Origin: Algoriphagus sp. AK58
Lineage (GTDB): Bacteria > Bacteroidota > Bacteroidia > Cytophagales > Cyclobacteriaceae
Reading direction: 5' to 3'
Assembly: GCF_014324365.1 (NCBI RefSeq)
Contig: NZ_QEIG01000014.1
Location: 124,001-188,000 of the forward strand
Length of the DNA stretch: 64,000 nucleotides
The translations under genes and the position numbers were made by a program. Shown in pieces: positions 24,590 through 33,020 of the stretch. The notes under the pieces were generated by a model. The model did not search any database. It saw only the letters and a list, made by a program, of their open reading frames with translations, and was not told the DNA's origin. Numbering within the stretch: the stretch's first letter is position 1; each line of letters starts with the position of its first letter.

Positions 24590-25222
24590 GTGAAAAAAGG
24601 ATTACAACTTATCGGTGTACTGTCCCTAGCTACGGTACTTTTCTATTCTTGCGGTCAAAAAACTGAATCAGGCTCTTCCGCCTCTACTTCTGCTGAGCGA
24701 GTTGCAGCTGGTGATATGAAAGTTGCTTTTGTGTACACCGACTCAGTGATCAATAAATATGATTTTTTCAAAAAGAAATCTGAAGAAATCACCGAAAAAG
24801 GCAAAAGATTCGACGCTGATCTTCAGTCAAGAGCCAGAGGGTTTGAGCAGGAAGTTGCTACTTTTCAGCAAACTGGTGGAAACATGACTCAAAATCAAAT
24901 TCGGGCCAAGCAAGACGAATTGATGCAGAAAGAGCAAAACCTCATGACCTACAGAAACAATCTGATGCAAGAGCTCTCTACTGATGAGCAAAAGCTTTTG
25001 AATGATGTCTACAAGCAAGTTCAAACTTTCATGCAGGAATATGCCAAAGAAAACGGCATTGACATCATTCTTAGCTACACACGTGGTGGTGCAATGTGGT
25101 ATGCTACAGAAGCCATCGATGTGACTAGCTCTGTCGTAGAAGGCTTGAATAAAAAATACAATGCCAATCCAAATGCAGTAACTACTACTCCGGCTGCTGC
25201 AGATACCACAGCTAAAAAATAA
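24590..25222 (+). CDS. OmpH/Skp-family periplasmic chaperone, lipoprotein
   Basis: The start is a GTG at 24590; the longer frame begins at a TTG inside the promoter. The GTG gives MKKGLQLIGVLSLATVLFYS with Cys21 of a lipoprotein signal (FYSC), so the protein of 210 residues is lipid-anchored. The mature part has the Skp/OmpH shape: a strand MKVAFVYTDSVINKYDF, a long charged coiled-coil helical hairpin (EEITEKGKRFDADLQSRARG and RAKQDELMQKEQNLMTYRNN) and a final strand GIDIILSYTRGGAMWYA. Skp-like proteins hold unfolded outer-membrane proteins. A low-complexity Thr/Ala tail ends the protein. It forms a single-gene unit with its own promoter and terminator. Confidence 0.85.
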   Translation: MKKGLQLIGVLSLATVLFYSCGQKTESGSSASTSAERVAAGDMKVAFVYTDSVINKYDFFKKKSEEITEKGKRFDADLQSRARGFEQEVATFQQTGGNMTQNQIRAKQDELMQKEQNLMTYRNNLMQELSTDEQKLLNDVYKQVQTFMQEYAKENGIDIILSYTRGGAMWYATEAIDVTSSVVEGLNKKYNANPNAVTTTPAAADTTAKK

Positions 25223-25242
25223 AGAGTCATTTCCGGCCTCTG

Positions 25243-25268
25243 AAAAACCCGGCTAAGTCCGGGTTTTT
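25243..25268 (+). terminator. Terminator after the OmpH-like gene
   Basis: AAAAACCCGG (25243-25252) and CCGGGTTTTT (25259-25268) form a perfect 10-bp stem with a CTAAGT loop and a T-run. Confidence 0.85.
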
Positions 25269-25286
25269 TTGTGGGTAAAAAATGGG

Positions 25287-25294
25287 TAATTTTG
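25287..25294 (+). promoter_or_regulatory. Promoter -7 box upstream of the DHS-like gene
   Basis: TAATTTTG at 25287-25294 is a perfect TAnnTTTG. A TTG at 25269-25271 is 15 bases upstream, shorter than the usual spacer. It is followed by CGGC. The start of transcription would be near 25301, giving a leader of about 108 bases before the ATG at 25409. Confidence 0.5.
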
Positions 25295-25320
25295 CGGCTC
25301 TTATTCAAAATCCGATTGAA

Positions 25321-25422
25321 ATGAAATCGAGCAAGCGGGGCAACGTAAAGGTTGGAAAGGTTTGCCACATTGCTGGATCTCTAGTGACTAAAAAAACATA
25401 TATAACTCATGAAAATCACTGA
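25321..25422 (+). CDS. Possible 33-residue leader ORF
   Basis: An ATG at 25321 opens a frame of 33 codons: MKSSKRGNVKVGKVCHIAGS followed by LVTKKTYITHENH, with its stop at 25420-25422. It begins about 20 bases after the expected transcription start and its stop overlaps the ATG of the DHS-like gene (25409) by 14 bases in another frame, a layout seen in translationally coupled leaders. It is basic at the N-terminus (Lys/Arg-rich). I know no family for it; it may be chance. Conservation of the frame in relatives would decide. Confidence 0.3.
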   Translation: MKSSKRGNVKVGKVCHIAGSLVTKKTYITHENH

Positions 25423-26380
25423 ATTTTTAAAGCACAACTATAGACACTTCAATGCTGCGGCACTAATCGATGCGGCAGAAGGATATAAAACCCATCTCAA
25501 TGAAGGTGGAAAAATGATGGTGACTCTGGCAGGAGCCATGTCCACTGCCGAGTTGGGAATTTCCCTAGCTGAGATGATCCGTCAGGACAAAGTTCAAATC
25601 ATTTCTTGTACAGGTGCCAATTTGGAAGAAGATGTGTTTAACCTGGTGGCCCATGACTACTATGAGAGAGTTCCAAACTATAGGGAACTTTCCCCTGAAC
25701 AAGAACAGGAGCTTTTGGAGCGTCATATGAACCGTGTGACCGATACTTGTATTCCTGAAATGGAAGCAATGCGTCGGATCGAGAACGTGATTTTGGAAGA
25801 ATGGATGAAGGCTGATCAAGCAGGAGAGCGTTTTTTCCCGCATGAGTTTTTCTATAAAATCCTTCTATCAGGTAAACTTGACGCTTCTTTCCAGATAGAT
25901 CCTAAGAATAGCTGGCTTTTGGAGGCAGCTAAGAAAAACCTTCCGATCATTGTACCTGGTTGGGAAGATTCGACTTTGGGAAATATGTATGCGGGTCACG
26001 TGATCTCCGGGGATGTGAAAAATGTGCATACTGTAAGAAGTGGAATAGAATACATGATGTTCCTGGCGGAATGGTACACAGTCAATGCCACCGAAGAAAG
26101 TAAAGTCGGATTTTTCCAAATTGGCGGGGGAATTGCAGGTGATTTCCCAATCTGTGTGGTTCCGATGTTGCACCAGGATTTGCAGAGAGACAATGTACCT
26201 CTGTGGGGCTATTTCTGCCAAATCTCCGATTCGACTACTTCTTATGGTTCTTATTCCGGTGCTGTTCCAAATGAGAAAATCACTTGGGGTAAGCTGGGTA
26301 AAGAAACACCAAAGTATATCATCGAGTCTGACGCAACTATCGTGGCACCCTTAGTGTTTGCCATCGTGTTGGATCAATAA
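25409..26380 (+). CDS. Deoxyhypusine synthase-like enzyme
   Basis: A 323-residue protein of the deoxyhypusine synthase family. The NAD-binding parts are visible (AGAMSTAELGISLAEMIRQD, SCTGANLEEDVFNLV, IGGGIAGDFPICV), and the catalytic Lys of the family is present: the active segment reads NEKITWGKLG with Lys295, matching the Trp-Gly-Lys of eukaryotic enzymes, followed by SDATIVAPLVFAIVL. True deoxyhypusine synthase transfers aminobutyl from spermidine to eIF5A, which bacteria lack, so the bacterial members probably use another acceptor, for instance putrescine to give homospermidine. The gene has its own promoter and a long leader; a HDAC-fold gene and an OmpH-like gene lie upstream. The reaction is not certain. 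Confidence 0.88.
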   Translation: MKITEFLKHNYRHFNAAALIDAAEGYKTHLNEGGKMMVTLAGAMSTAELGISLAEMIRQDKVQIISCTGANLEEDVFNLVAHDYYERVPNYRELSPEQEQELLERHMNRVTDTCIPEMEAMRRIENVILEEWMKADQAGERFFPHEFFYKILLSGKLDASFQIDPKNSWLLEAAKKNLPIIVPGWEDSTLGNMYAGHVISGDVKNVHTVRSGIEYMMFLAEWYTVNATEESKVGFFQIGGGIAGDFPICVVPMLHQDLQRDNVPLWGYFCQISDSTTSYGSYSGAVPNEKITWGKLGKETPKYIIESDATIVAPLVFAIVLDQ

Positions 26381-26382
26381 GA

Positions 26383-27993
26383 ATGAAAAAACTGAATCTA
26401 ATATTTCTTAAGGCAAGCAGCATAATGTTGCTTGCTTTTTGCATTTCTGAGCTTAATGCTCAGCAGCTTAAGTCTCTATCTGGAGCGAACAGCCCTTCTG
26501 ACGATACTAATCCGATTTGGATTGGAAATAATACCTTGCTGTTTACCCGCACTTTTCATCCCAACAATATGGGTGGAAAGAATGACCCGGGAGATATCTG
26601 GATGACTAAGAAAGGTGAAAATGGGGAGTGGGGAGAAGCCATTCACAGGCCAGACTTGAGTTCATCCGGATATGATTTGGCTCTTGGTTTGGAGGATGTA
26701 TTGACGCTTTTGATTCTTAGGACTGAAGGTGGATCTACTTCTATTCACCAATATTCCAAGTTTGGGCAAGAATGGAATTACCTAAGAGCCGTCAATTTCC
26801 CCGGATTAAATGGTTTTGAAGGTTGGTTGACAGGCAGGGTAGTATCAGGAGGCAAACTCATTTTTCTTGCCGGTAAAAAGTCTGGAGGACTTGGAAATGA
26901 AGATATCTACATCAGCGAAAAGACAGGTTTCATCGATTGGTCCGAGCCAGTGAACCTTGGGGGAATTATCAATGGATTCGGTCAAGAAATGGGGCCTTAT
27001 TTTGACCCTAAGACCTCCATTCTTTATTATTCTTCCAGTTCGCATAAAGGTGCGACTGGGAAAGATATTTTGATTTCTAAAAAATTGGGAGAGGGATGGA
27101 ATACTTGGAGCAAGCCTGAAAAATGGGAACAGATCAGTTCAAATGGTTCAGAAGCGTCCATTACTTTTTTGACTGAAAATGAGGTGGTTTGGACAAGTAC
27201 CCAAAATAGCGACGGATTTGCTGATTTAGTCACTTTTGCGCAACCGATTCCTTTGGTTATGCCTACGGAATTCATTCCGGCATCAAATCCTGTCACACAA
27301 GTCAACCCTCCATCTTCTACTTTCAAAGCAGTAACTCAGCCCGTTTCAAGTACTGCTAGCACAAAAATCAGTATGGTAGAAGTAATGCCTACCGCCTCAG
27401 AACCAGATGTAGCCGTCACCTGGCTGGTGATGGACTCCAAATTGAAAATAGAAGTTCCATACACGATTTCATGGCTTAAAGGAACTCAGAATATGAATTT
27501 TCCCACTGAAAGTTTGATTTCAGAACTTGAAAAAGGAGGGATTACTTCAGCAAAAATTTCTTCCAAGGGATATTTCCCGGTATTACTCCCATTAAGTGAA
27601 CTGATGAGGAAAGGTAAAACAGTAGTTCTCATGACCAAAGCTGAATCAGGGAGTTCGGTACTTCTGAAAGATGTAAACTTTAAGGTGGGAACAGCTGAAT
27701 TGGAAGGGGAGGTGACCATGAACACGTTAAAGGAGATATCTGAGTTTTTGATCGAAAATCCCTCAGTAATTGTAAGAATCAACGGTCATACAGACAATGC
27801 CGGGGATCCGGGGCTTAATAAAGAGCTATCTCTCGAAAGGGCAGGATCCGTAAGGAAGTTTCTGGTGTCTAATGGAGTCAGTTTCGAGAGGCTTAGAATT
27901 TCAGGATGGGGTGGGACCAAGCCAATCGCATCCAATGCCACTGAAGCTGGAAGAGCCAAAAATAGAAGGGTAGAGTTGACCGTAGAAAACTGA
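26383..27993 (+). CDS. OmpA-family outer-membrane protein with N-terminal beta-propeller-like part
   Basis: A 536-residue exported protein: signal peptide MKKLNLIFLKASSIMLLAFC through about residue 26, then a region with PD40-like strands (NPIWIGNNTLLFTRT, GGLGNEDIYISEKTGF, YYSSSSHKGATGKDILIS), a linker with Pro/Thr/Ser, and the OmpA-like peptidoglycan-binding domain (about 425-536: LLKDVNFKVGTAELEG, VRINGHTDNAGDPGLNKELS, LSLERAGSVRKFLVSNG, AKNRRVELTV). The Asp/Arg residues that bind diaminopimelate are in the HTDN and NRRVE segments. It links the outer membrane to the cell wall. It starts two bases after the DHS-like gene stop and should be co-transcribed with it. Confidence 0.9.
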   Translation: MKKLNLIFLKASSIMLLAFCISELNAQQLKSLSGANSPSDDTNPIWIGNNTLLFTRTFHPNNMGGKNDPGDIWMTKKGENGEWGEAIHRPDLSSSGYDLALGLEDVLTLLILRTEGGSTSIHQYSKFGQEWNYLRAVNFPGLNGFEGWLTGRVVSGGKLIFLAGKKSGGLGNEDIYISEKTGFIDWSEPVNLGGIINGFGQEMGPYFDPKTSILYYSSSSHKGATGKDILISKKLGEGWNTWSKPEKWEQISSNGSEASITFLTENEVVWTSTQNSDGFADLVTFAQPIPLVMPTEFIPASNPVTQVNPPSSTFKAVTQPVSSTASTKISMVEVMPTASEPDVAVTWLVMDSKLKIEVPYTISWLKGTQNMNFPTESLISELEKGGITSAKISSKGYFPVLLPLSELMRKGKTVVLMTKAESGSSVLLKDVNFKVGTAELEGEVTMNTLKEISEFLIENPSVIVRINGHTDNAGDPGLNKELSLERAGSVRKFLVSNGVSFERLRISGWGGTKPIASNATEAGRAKNRRVELTVEN

Positions 27994-28018
27994 GCATTAG
28001 AGGTATTATTATAAAAAC

Positions 28019-28046
28019 GCAGGCCTCCAGATTTCTGGAGGCCTGC
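28019..28046. terminator. Bidirectional terminator
   Basis: GCAGGCCTCCAG at 28019-28030 and CTGGAGGCCTGC at 28035-28046 form a perfect 12-bp stem with an ATTT loop between the convergent genes ending at 27993 and 28053. Confidence 0.85.
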
Positions 28047-28052
28047 TTCCTT

Positions 28053-29513
28053 TTAAAGGGAATATCCTTCCCGATAATCCCGTTTAACAAATTGGTTCGC
28101 CGGTTCGAAGTTGGTGATTTTCATATTTGCTCCGTCCCAAACCAGCTTAATACCTCTACCTGGGTAATCGAACTGATTTTGAGCTCCTGCTCTGGGAACT
28201 CTGTAATCATAACTCCTGATCGCCAGGTTACCCATCAAAACTGACTCGGTCAAAGGACCTGCCACAGAAAATGGAGAACTAAGCTGATTGAATTCTTTAG
28301 AACCATATCCGGCTAAGCAAGCCTCTACCCAGTTATTGTAGTGTCCTCTGTCTCCTTCAGGTACCCGATATTCAGTTTTAGGCACAGACACTTCCTTGGT
28401 GCGGGTGGTAGGTAAAAGCTGAGGATTGGCCCCATACGTGGAGCACATCATTTTTCCTTTGGTGCCCTCGATAATTACTCCATTTCCTCCGTCACCCATT
28501 ATTTCATTTGGTCCCAATTCTTCCGGACGGGTAGGCTGAATACCTCCATCCATCCAGTGGAATACCAAATCTTCTTTCCCTGGACGATCAAATCTCAGCG
28601 TGATGTGAGAAGATGGAGGACAGCTTTCAGGGAAATAACCTCTCTGAAATTCTCCCACGTAAACAGATCCTACTGAGCACTCGGCTGATTTTGGATATCC
28701 TAGTCCTAACACACGGAAAGGTGGCTCCATAATATGGCAAGCCATATCCCCCAAGGCCCCCGTTCCATAATCCCACCAGCCTCTCCAGTTGAATGGAACC
28801 AGATTACCTACATAGTCCTTGTAAGGAGCAGTACCCAGCCAAAGATCCCAATCCAAATCAGCAGGTGGAGTAGCAGGGGTACTTGGCCACTGTATTCCTT
28901 GAGGCCATACTGGGCGATTGGTCCAAGACCAGACCCGAGTAGCTTCTCCGATCAGTCCCGCATTGTACCATTCCACCATTTGACGAACGCCGTCCCCTGA
29001 AGAACCTTGGTTGCCCATTTGGGTCACTACTTTATATTTCTCAGCTGCTTCAGTTAGCATTCTGGCTTCATAGATATCATGAGACATGGGTTTTTGCACG
29101 TACACGTGTTTTCCCATTTTCATGGCCATCATAGCCTGTACTGCGTGCATATGATCAGGAGTAGAAACTGTAACAGCGTCGATATTCTTCTCCTCTTTTT
29201 CAAGCATGATGCGGTAGTCTTTGTAATAGGCAGCCTTTGCATGATCCTGTCTCGCTCTAGCAGCTCTTGTGTCATCCACATCACAAAGGGCCACGATATC
29301 GGCTTTTCCACTTCTGAATACTCCACTTACATCGCTATATCCCATACCACCTACTCCAATGGAGGCTACACGAAGCCGGTCACTTGGGGCAATATACCCA
29401 GGTCCGCCTAGCACATGTCTTGGAACTATGTAAAACCCTGCCAGTGCAAGGGCTGATCCTTTGATAAAACTCCTTCTGGAATTTTTTTCTCCGTTAAAAT
29501 TATTTTGATCCAT
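28053..29513 (-). CDS. Tat-exported Gfo/Idh/MocA family oxidoreductase
   Basis: The start is the ATG at 29513 (MDQNNFNGEKNSRRSFIKGS); the frame continues back to a TTG. The 486-residue protein has a twin-arginine signal (SRRSFIKGSALALAGFYIVP), so it is exported folded. Then follow the Rossmann fold with IGVGGMGYSDVSGVF and ALCDVDDTRAARARQD, the family segment HVYVQKPMSHDIYEARMLTE (Lys in the QKP motif) and VVTQMGNQGSSGDGV, and a C-terminal dimer domain. This is the secreted subgroup common in Bacteroidota and Planctomycetes with a QKP-GNQG pattern; the substrate is probably a sugar or sugar derivative. GH109 glycosidases share the fold but their motif differs. It is divergent from the GH20 gene, so both may be induced together. 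Confidence 0.9.
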   Translation of the reverse strand: MDQNNFNGEKNSRRSFIKGSALALAGFYIVPRHVLGGPGYIAPSDRLRVASIGVGGMGYSDVSGVFRSGKADIVALCDVDDTRAARARQDHAKAAYYKDYRIMLEKEEKNIDAVTVSTPDHMHAVQAMMAMKMGKHVYVQKPMSHDIYEARMLTEAAEKYKVVTQMGNQGSSGDGVRQMVEWYNAGLIGEATRVWSWTNRPVWPQGIQWPSTPATPPADLDWDLWLGTAPYKDYVGNLVPFNWRGWWDYGTGALGDMACHIMEPPFRVLGLGYPKSAECSVGSVYVGEFQRGYFPESCPPSSHITLRFDRPGKEDLVFHWMDGGIQPTRPEELGPNEIMGDGGNGVIIEGTKGKMMCSTYGANPQLLPTTRTKEVSVPKTEYRVPEGDRGHYNNWVEACLAGYGSKEFNQLSSPFSVAGPLTESVLMGNLAIRSYDYRVPRAGAQNQFDYPGRGIKLVWDGANMKITNFEPANQFVKRDYREGYSL

Positions 29514-29712
29514 ACCTATTGTTTTAATGTTTGAGAGACTTTCAAGGGCCTTAAATAATGTCAATTTTACTTAAAAAAGAACTCAAACCTGCGGAATTAC
29601 AGAATTGGCTAATAGAAGTGGACAAAAAGGACTAGGACCAGCTTTTTCCTACCATACCGATCCTTAGCCCATAAATTATATTAGGCTCGAAAAGATTTAT
29701 AAAATTTTGAAG

Positions 29713-29720
29713 TAAGTTTG
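29713..29720 (+). promoter_or_regulatory. Promoter -7 box for the GH20 gene
   Basis: TAAGTTTG at 29713-29720 is a perfect TAnnTTTG, 18 bases before the ATG at 29738. No clear TTG is found at -33. Confidence 0.4.
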
Positions 29721-29737
29721 GACAAAATCCATTCGTT

Positions 29738-31330
29738 ATGAAAAAAACACTTTGGACACTTGCTATAGGAGGTTTGCTGGCTTTAGGGGCGTGCCAAACC
29801 TCTCCAAAATTGTCTGAATCAGGGCTTATCCCTCTTCCTCAGCAAATTACAGATGGCTCAGGAAAGTTTGAATTGAGCAACTCCTCTGGAATCAAACTGG
29901 TAGGTAACAGTGAGCGACTGACCCGAATCGGTGAATACCTTGCTGAAAAGCTCCGGCCAGCAACAGGGTATGATATCCCGGTTTCTTATGATGCGGGTGA
30001 AATTGTTCTAGAACTCACCGGAAATGACGGTTCTGAAGCCTATGAGATACAAGTGACCGGTGATGGGGTAAAGATAACCTCTTCCGGTGAAGCGGGTCTT
30101 TTCTATGGCATTCAGACACTCCTTCAGCTTTTACCTGTAGAGATTAGCAACTCCTCGGTTCAGAATGTAGCGTGGGTAATTCCCCAGGGAACTATCCAGG
30201 ATGAGCCTGAATATGGATATAGAGGCTCCATGCTTGACGTAGCTCGGCATTTTATTTCAGTAGAAGATGTCAAGTTTTACATAGACCAAATGGCTCAGTT
30301 GAAGTTGAATTACCTTCACCTTCACCTCACTGATGATCAAGGTTGGAGAATAGAAATCAAATCCTGGCCAAAACTGACTGAAATAGGGGGTAGCACCCAA
30401 GTAGGAGGAGGACCGGGAGGTTTTTATACTCAGGAGCAATACAAAGATATGGTGGCTTATGCTGCTGAACGATTTATCACTATCGTACCGGAGGTGGATA
30501 TGCCCGGACATACCAATGCGGCTTTGGCCTCTTATGCAGAATTAAACCCCGGAGTAAATCTTCCCAACGGTAAGCTTGATTCTGTCAATAAGGCTCCATT
30601 GGATTACCAAATGCCTCTAAAGAATCCTCAAGCTTCGGAACTTTATACAGGTATCGAAGTGGGCTGGAGTACTTTTGCTCCCAAACTGGAGTTGACTTAT
30701 GCTTTTGTTGACAGTGTAGTGAGGGAGATTTCAGAGATTACTCCAGGACCATATTTCCACATCGGAGGAGATGAATCCCATGTGACCGAACAGGATGACT
30801 ACGTTTATTTTATAGAAAGAGTACAGGATATCGTCTCCAAATATGGGAAAACCAGTATCGGATGGGATGAAGTGGCCACGGCAAAATTACTTCCGGGTAA
30901 TGTGGCTCAATTCTGGGCGAAAGAAGAAAATGCCAAACTTGCCAAAGAGCAGGGAAACAAGGTGTTGATGTCTCCGGCAAAGAAGATTTATTTGGATATG
31001 CAATATGACAGCACCACCCGAATAGGTCTTCATTGGGCGGCTTACATAGAATTGGACTCAGCTTACCTGTGGGAACCTTCAACTTATGCTGAGGGTATTG
31101 CTAAAGAAAACATCTTGGGGGTAGAAGCCCCACTTTGGACTGAGACAGTGACCAATAGAGCGGATATCAGTTATTTGGCATTTCCAAGGCTGGCGGCTAT
31201 GGCTGAGGTAGCTTGGACAGCGCAAGATAAGCGTACTTGGGAAGGATTTTCTAAACGAATTCCTGCTCAAGGAAAGAGATGGGATATACAAGGCGTAGGA
31301 TTTTATAAGTCGCCAAAGGTAGTTTGGTAA
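29738..31330 (+). CDS. Beta-N-acetylhexosaminidase, GH20, lipoprotein
   Basis: A 530-residue exported glycosidase. The N-terminus MKKTLWTLAIGGLLALGACQ is a lipoprotein signal (lipobox LGAC). A GH20b-like domain follows (about 30-145), then the TIM barrel (from about 150: YRGSMLDVARHFISVEDVKF). The catalytic pair is Asp345-Glu346 in HIGGDESHVTEQ, with Asp assisting the substrate-assisted mechanism and Glu as acid. Conserved TDDQGWRIEI and VPEVDMPGH are present. It removes terminal GlcNAc/GalNAc residues from chitooligosaccharides or glycans at the cell surface. A strong terminator follows; the symporter gene downstream is a separate unit. Confidence 0.95.
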   Translation: MKKTLWTLAIGGLLALGACQTSPKLSESGLIPLPQQITDGSGKFELSNSSGIKLVGNSERLTRIGEYLAEKLRPATGYDIPVSYDAGEIVLELTGNDGSEAYEIQVTGDGVKITSSGEAGLFYGIQTLLQLLPVEISNSSVQNVAWVIPQGTIQDEPEYGYRGSMLDVARHFISVEDVKFYIDQMAQLKLNYLHLHLTDDQGWRIEIKSWPKLTEIGGSTQVGGGPGGFYTQEQYKDMVAYAAERFITIVPEVDMPGHTNAALASYAELNPGVNLPNGKLDSVNKAPLDYQMPLKNPQASELYTGIEVGWSTFAPKLELTYAFVDSVVREISEITPGPYFHIGGDESHVTEQDDYVYFIERVQDIVSKYGKTSIGWDEVATAKLLPGNVAQFWAKEENAKLAKEQGNKVLMSPAKKIYLDMQYDSTTRIGLHWAAYIELDSAYLWEPSTYAEGIAKENILGVEAPLWTETVTNRADISYLAFPRLAAMAEVAWTAQDKRTWEGFSKRIPAQGKRWDIQGVGFYKSPKVVW

Positions 31331-31336
31331 TAGCAG

Positions 31337-31363
31337 AGCCCGGCAGAAACCCACTGTCGGGCT
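31337..31363 (+). terminator. Terminator after the GH20 gene
   Basis: AGCCCGGCAG (31337-31346) and CTGTCGGGCT (31354-31363) pair with one G-U wobble around a 7-base loop and are followed by a T-run. Confidence 0.8.
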
Positions 31364-31532
31364 TTTTTTGACATTTTTTGTAAATGTGTCATTCTGAGAG
31401 GATAGCGCTACCAAGGGAATAATCAGGGAATTTATTCCACACGCGGTGAAAGGTAATTTTTTGATTTTGCCAAAAATGGGTCTATTATCGAAGTAAGAAT
31501 AGAAAAGCAGCTATCAATCAATTTACATTTTC

Positions 31533-32882
31533 ATGGGAGAAATTATTGTCGCATTTAGCAATTGGATTTGGGGACCTCCAATTTTGGTATTGTTGTTAGG
31601 AGGAGGAAGCTTTTTTTTCATCCATTCCGGGTTCATCCCTTTTACAAAAATGGGTCATGCCATCAGCTTGCTTCGAGGAAAATATGACGATGACCTGGCG
31701 CCGGGACAAATATCTTCCCGACAAGCCCTTTATTCAGCCATTGCTTCCACGGTGGGTTTAGGAAATATTTCCGGTGTAGCCATTGCCCTGAATATGGGTG
31801 GCCCTGGAGCAATATTCTGGATGTGGGTAGCCGCTTTTGTAGGGATGGCAACCAAATTTTATACATGTAGCTTGGCGATCATGTATAGAGGTACCGATTC
31901 TGCAGGAGTGATTCAGGGAGGGCCAATGTATGTGATTGACAATGGAATGGGGAGAAAATGGAAGTTTCTTTCTTATATCTTTTGTATTGCTGGCGTGATC
32001 GGATTATTGGCCATATTCCAAGCAAATCAGTTGACGGCCGTCATACAGGCGGTGCTCATCGAGCCTGATACCATGGAAGAAACAGTAAGAAATCGATGGA
32101 TCATTGGGATTGGAATGATGCTATTGACTGCTATGGTGATTTTGGGAGGCATACAACGTATTGCCGCTGTAGCTTCCAAAATGGTTCCCTTCATGGTGGC
32201 AATCTACTTTTTCACAGTTCTGATCATAGTTTTCAAATACTTTGGAGATATTCCCGAAATGTTCAAGCTCATCCTTGTGGATGCATTTACCGGTAATGCT
32301 GTTATGGGCGGAGCAGTGGGGTCGGTAATTATTATAGGAGCAAGGAGAGCCGCCTTTTCCAATGAGGCAGGAATTGGAACGGCACCCATGGTCCATGGAC
32401 AGTCAAAAAACAATGAACCCATTCGAGAAGGTTTGATAGCCATGCTGGGCCCATTTATTGATACGGTGGTCGTCTGCACCTTGACGGCTTTGGCCATATT
32501 GTTGACCGGGGTTTGGGAAAATACTGAAAATGATGGGGTGAAGCTTACCTTGGCTGCCTTTGAAATGGGGATTCCTGTGATAGGGAAGTATCTTCTGATG
32601 ATTTCAGTCCTTGTTTTCGCTCTTTCTACCATGTTTACCTATTCTTATTATGGACACAAATGCACCAATTACCTCTTTGGTGCAGATAAGGCCAACTTCT
32701 ATAATTATTTCTATTTGATTACTATCGTAGTGGGGGCAGTTGCTTCCTTGGAGGTTGTGGTAAGTTTGGTAGATGGGATGTATGCCGTCATGGCTTTTCC
32801 TAACATGATAGCCGCTTTGTACCTAGCTCCTAAGGTAAAAGCAGCCACGAAGGATTACTTCGCCCGAATGAAGAAAAATTAA
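31533..32882 (+). CDS. Alanine/glycine:cation symporter (AGCS family)
   Basis: A 449-residue inner-membrane transporter with about ten to eleven helices. Family signatures are visible: SAIASTVGLGNISGVA near residue 70, GGPGAIFWMWVAAFVGMATK, RAAFSNEAGIGTAPMVHG (the AGCS NEAGxG motif), then TYSYYGHKC in the later part. It brings alanine or glycine into the cell with sodium or protons. It stands alone between the GH20 gene and a glycerate kinase gene; amino acid use and glycerate use fit a catabolic context but are not proved. Confidence 0.95.
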   Translation: MGEIIVAFSNWIWGPPILVLLLGGGSFFFIHSGFIPFTKMGHAISLLRGKYDDDLAPGQISSRQALYSAIASTVGLGNISGVAIALNMGGPGAIFWMWVAAFVGMATKFYTCSLAIMYRGTDSAGVIQGGPMYVIDNGMGRKWKFLSYIFCIAGVIGLLAIFQANQLTAVIQAVLIEPDTMEETVRNRWIIGIGMMLLTAMVILGGIQRIAAVASKMVPFMVAIYFFTVLIIVFKYFGDIPEMFKLILVDAFTGNAVMGGAVGSVIIIGARRAAFSNEAGIGTAPMVHGQSKNNEPIREGLIAMLGPFIDTVVVCTLTALAILLTGVWENTENDGVKLTLAAFEMGIPVIGKYLLMISVLVFALSTMFTYSYYGHKCTNYLFGADKANFYNYFYLITIVVGAVASLEVVVSLVDGMYAVMAFPNMIAALYLAPKVKAATKDYFARMKKN

Positions 32883-33020
32883 TAGGATTATACCTTTTCA
32901 GCCATTTGGCTAATTTTCCTCTGATTTTGGTCGGGGTGTAGAACGTAGTTTTGAACAGAGCTGAGCCTTGTTCAAGGGGATTAAATTTTCTCTTTTCTGA
33001 GGGTTAATAATGAAGAGTCG

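Noticed and set aside
25409-26380. True hypusination of eIF5A
   Set aside because: Bacteria lack eIF5A, so only a DHS-like fold and catalytic Lys are claimed.
28053-29513. GH109 NAD-dependent glycosidase
   Set aside because: The fold and Tat signal fit, but the QKP and GNQG segments are those of the general secreted Gfo/Idh/MocA group, so no glycosidase call is made.
29558-29635. 25-codon ATG frame between the Gfo/Idh/MocA and GH20 genes
   Set aside because: Too short, no promoter, no known peptide; most likely chance.
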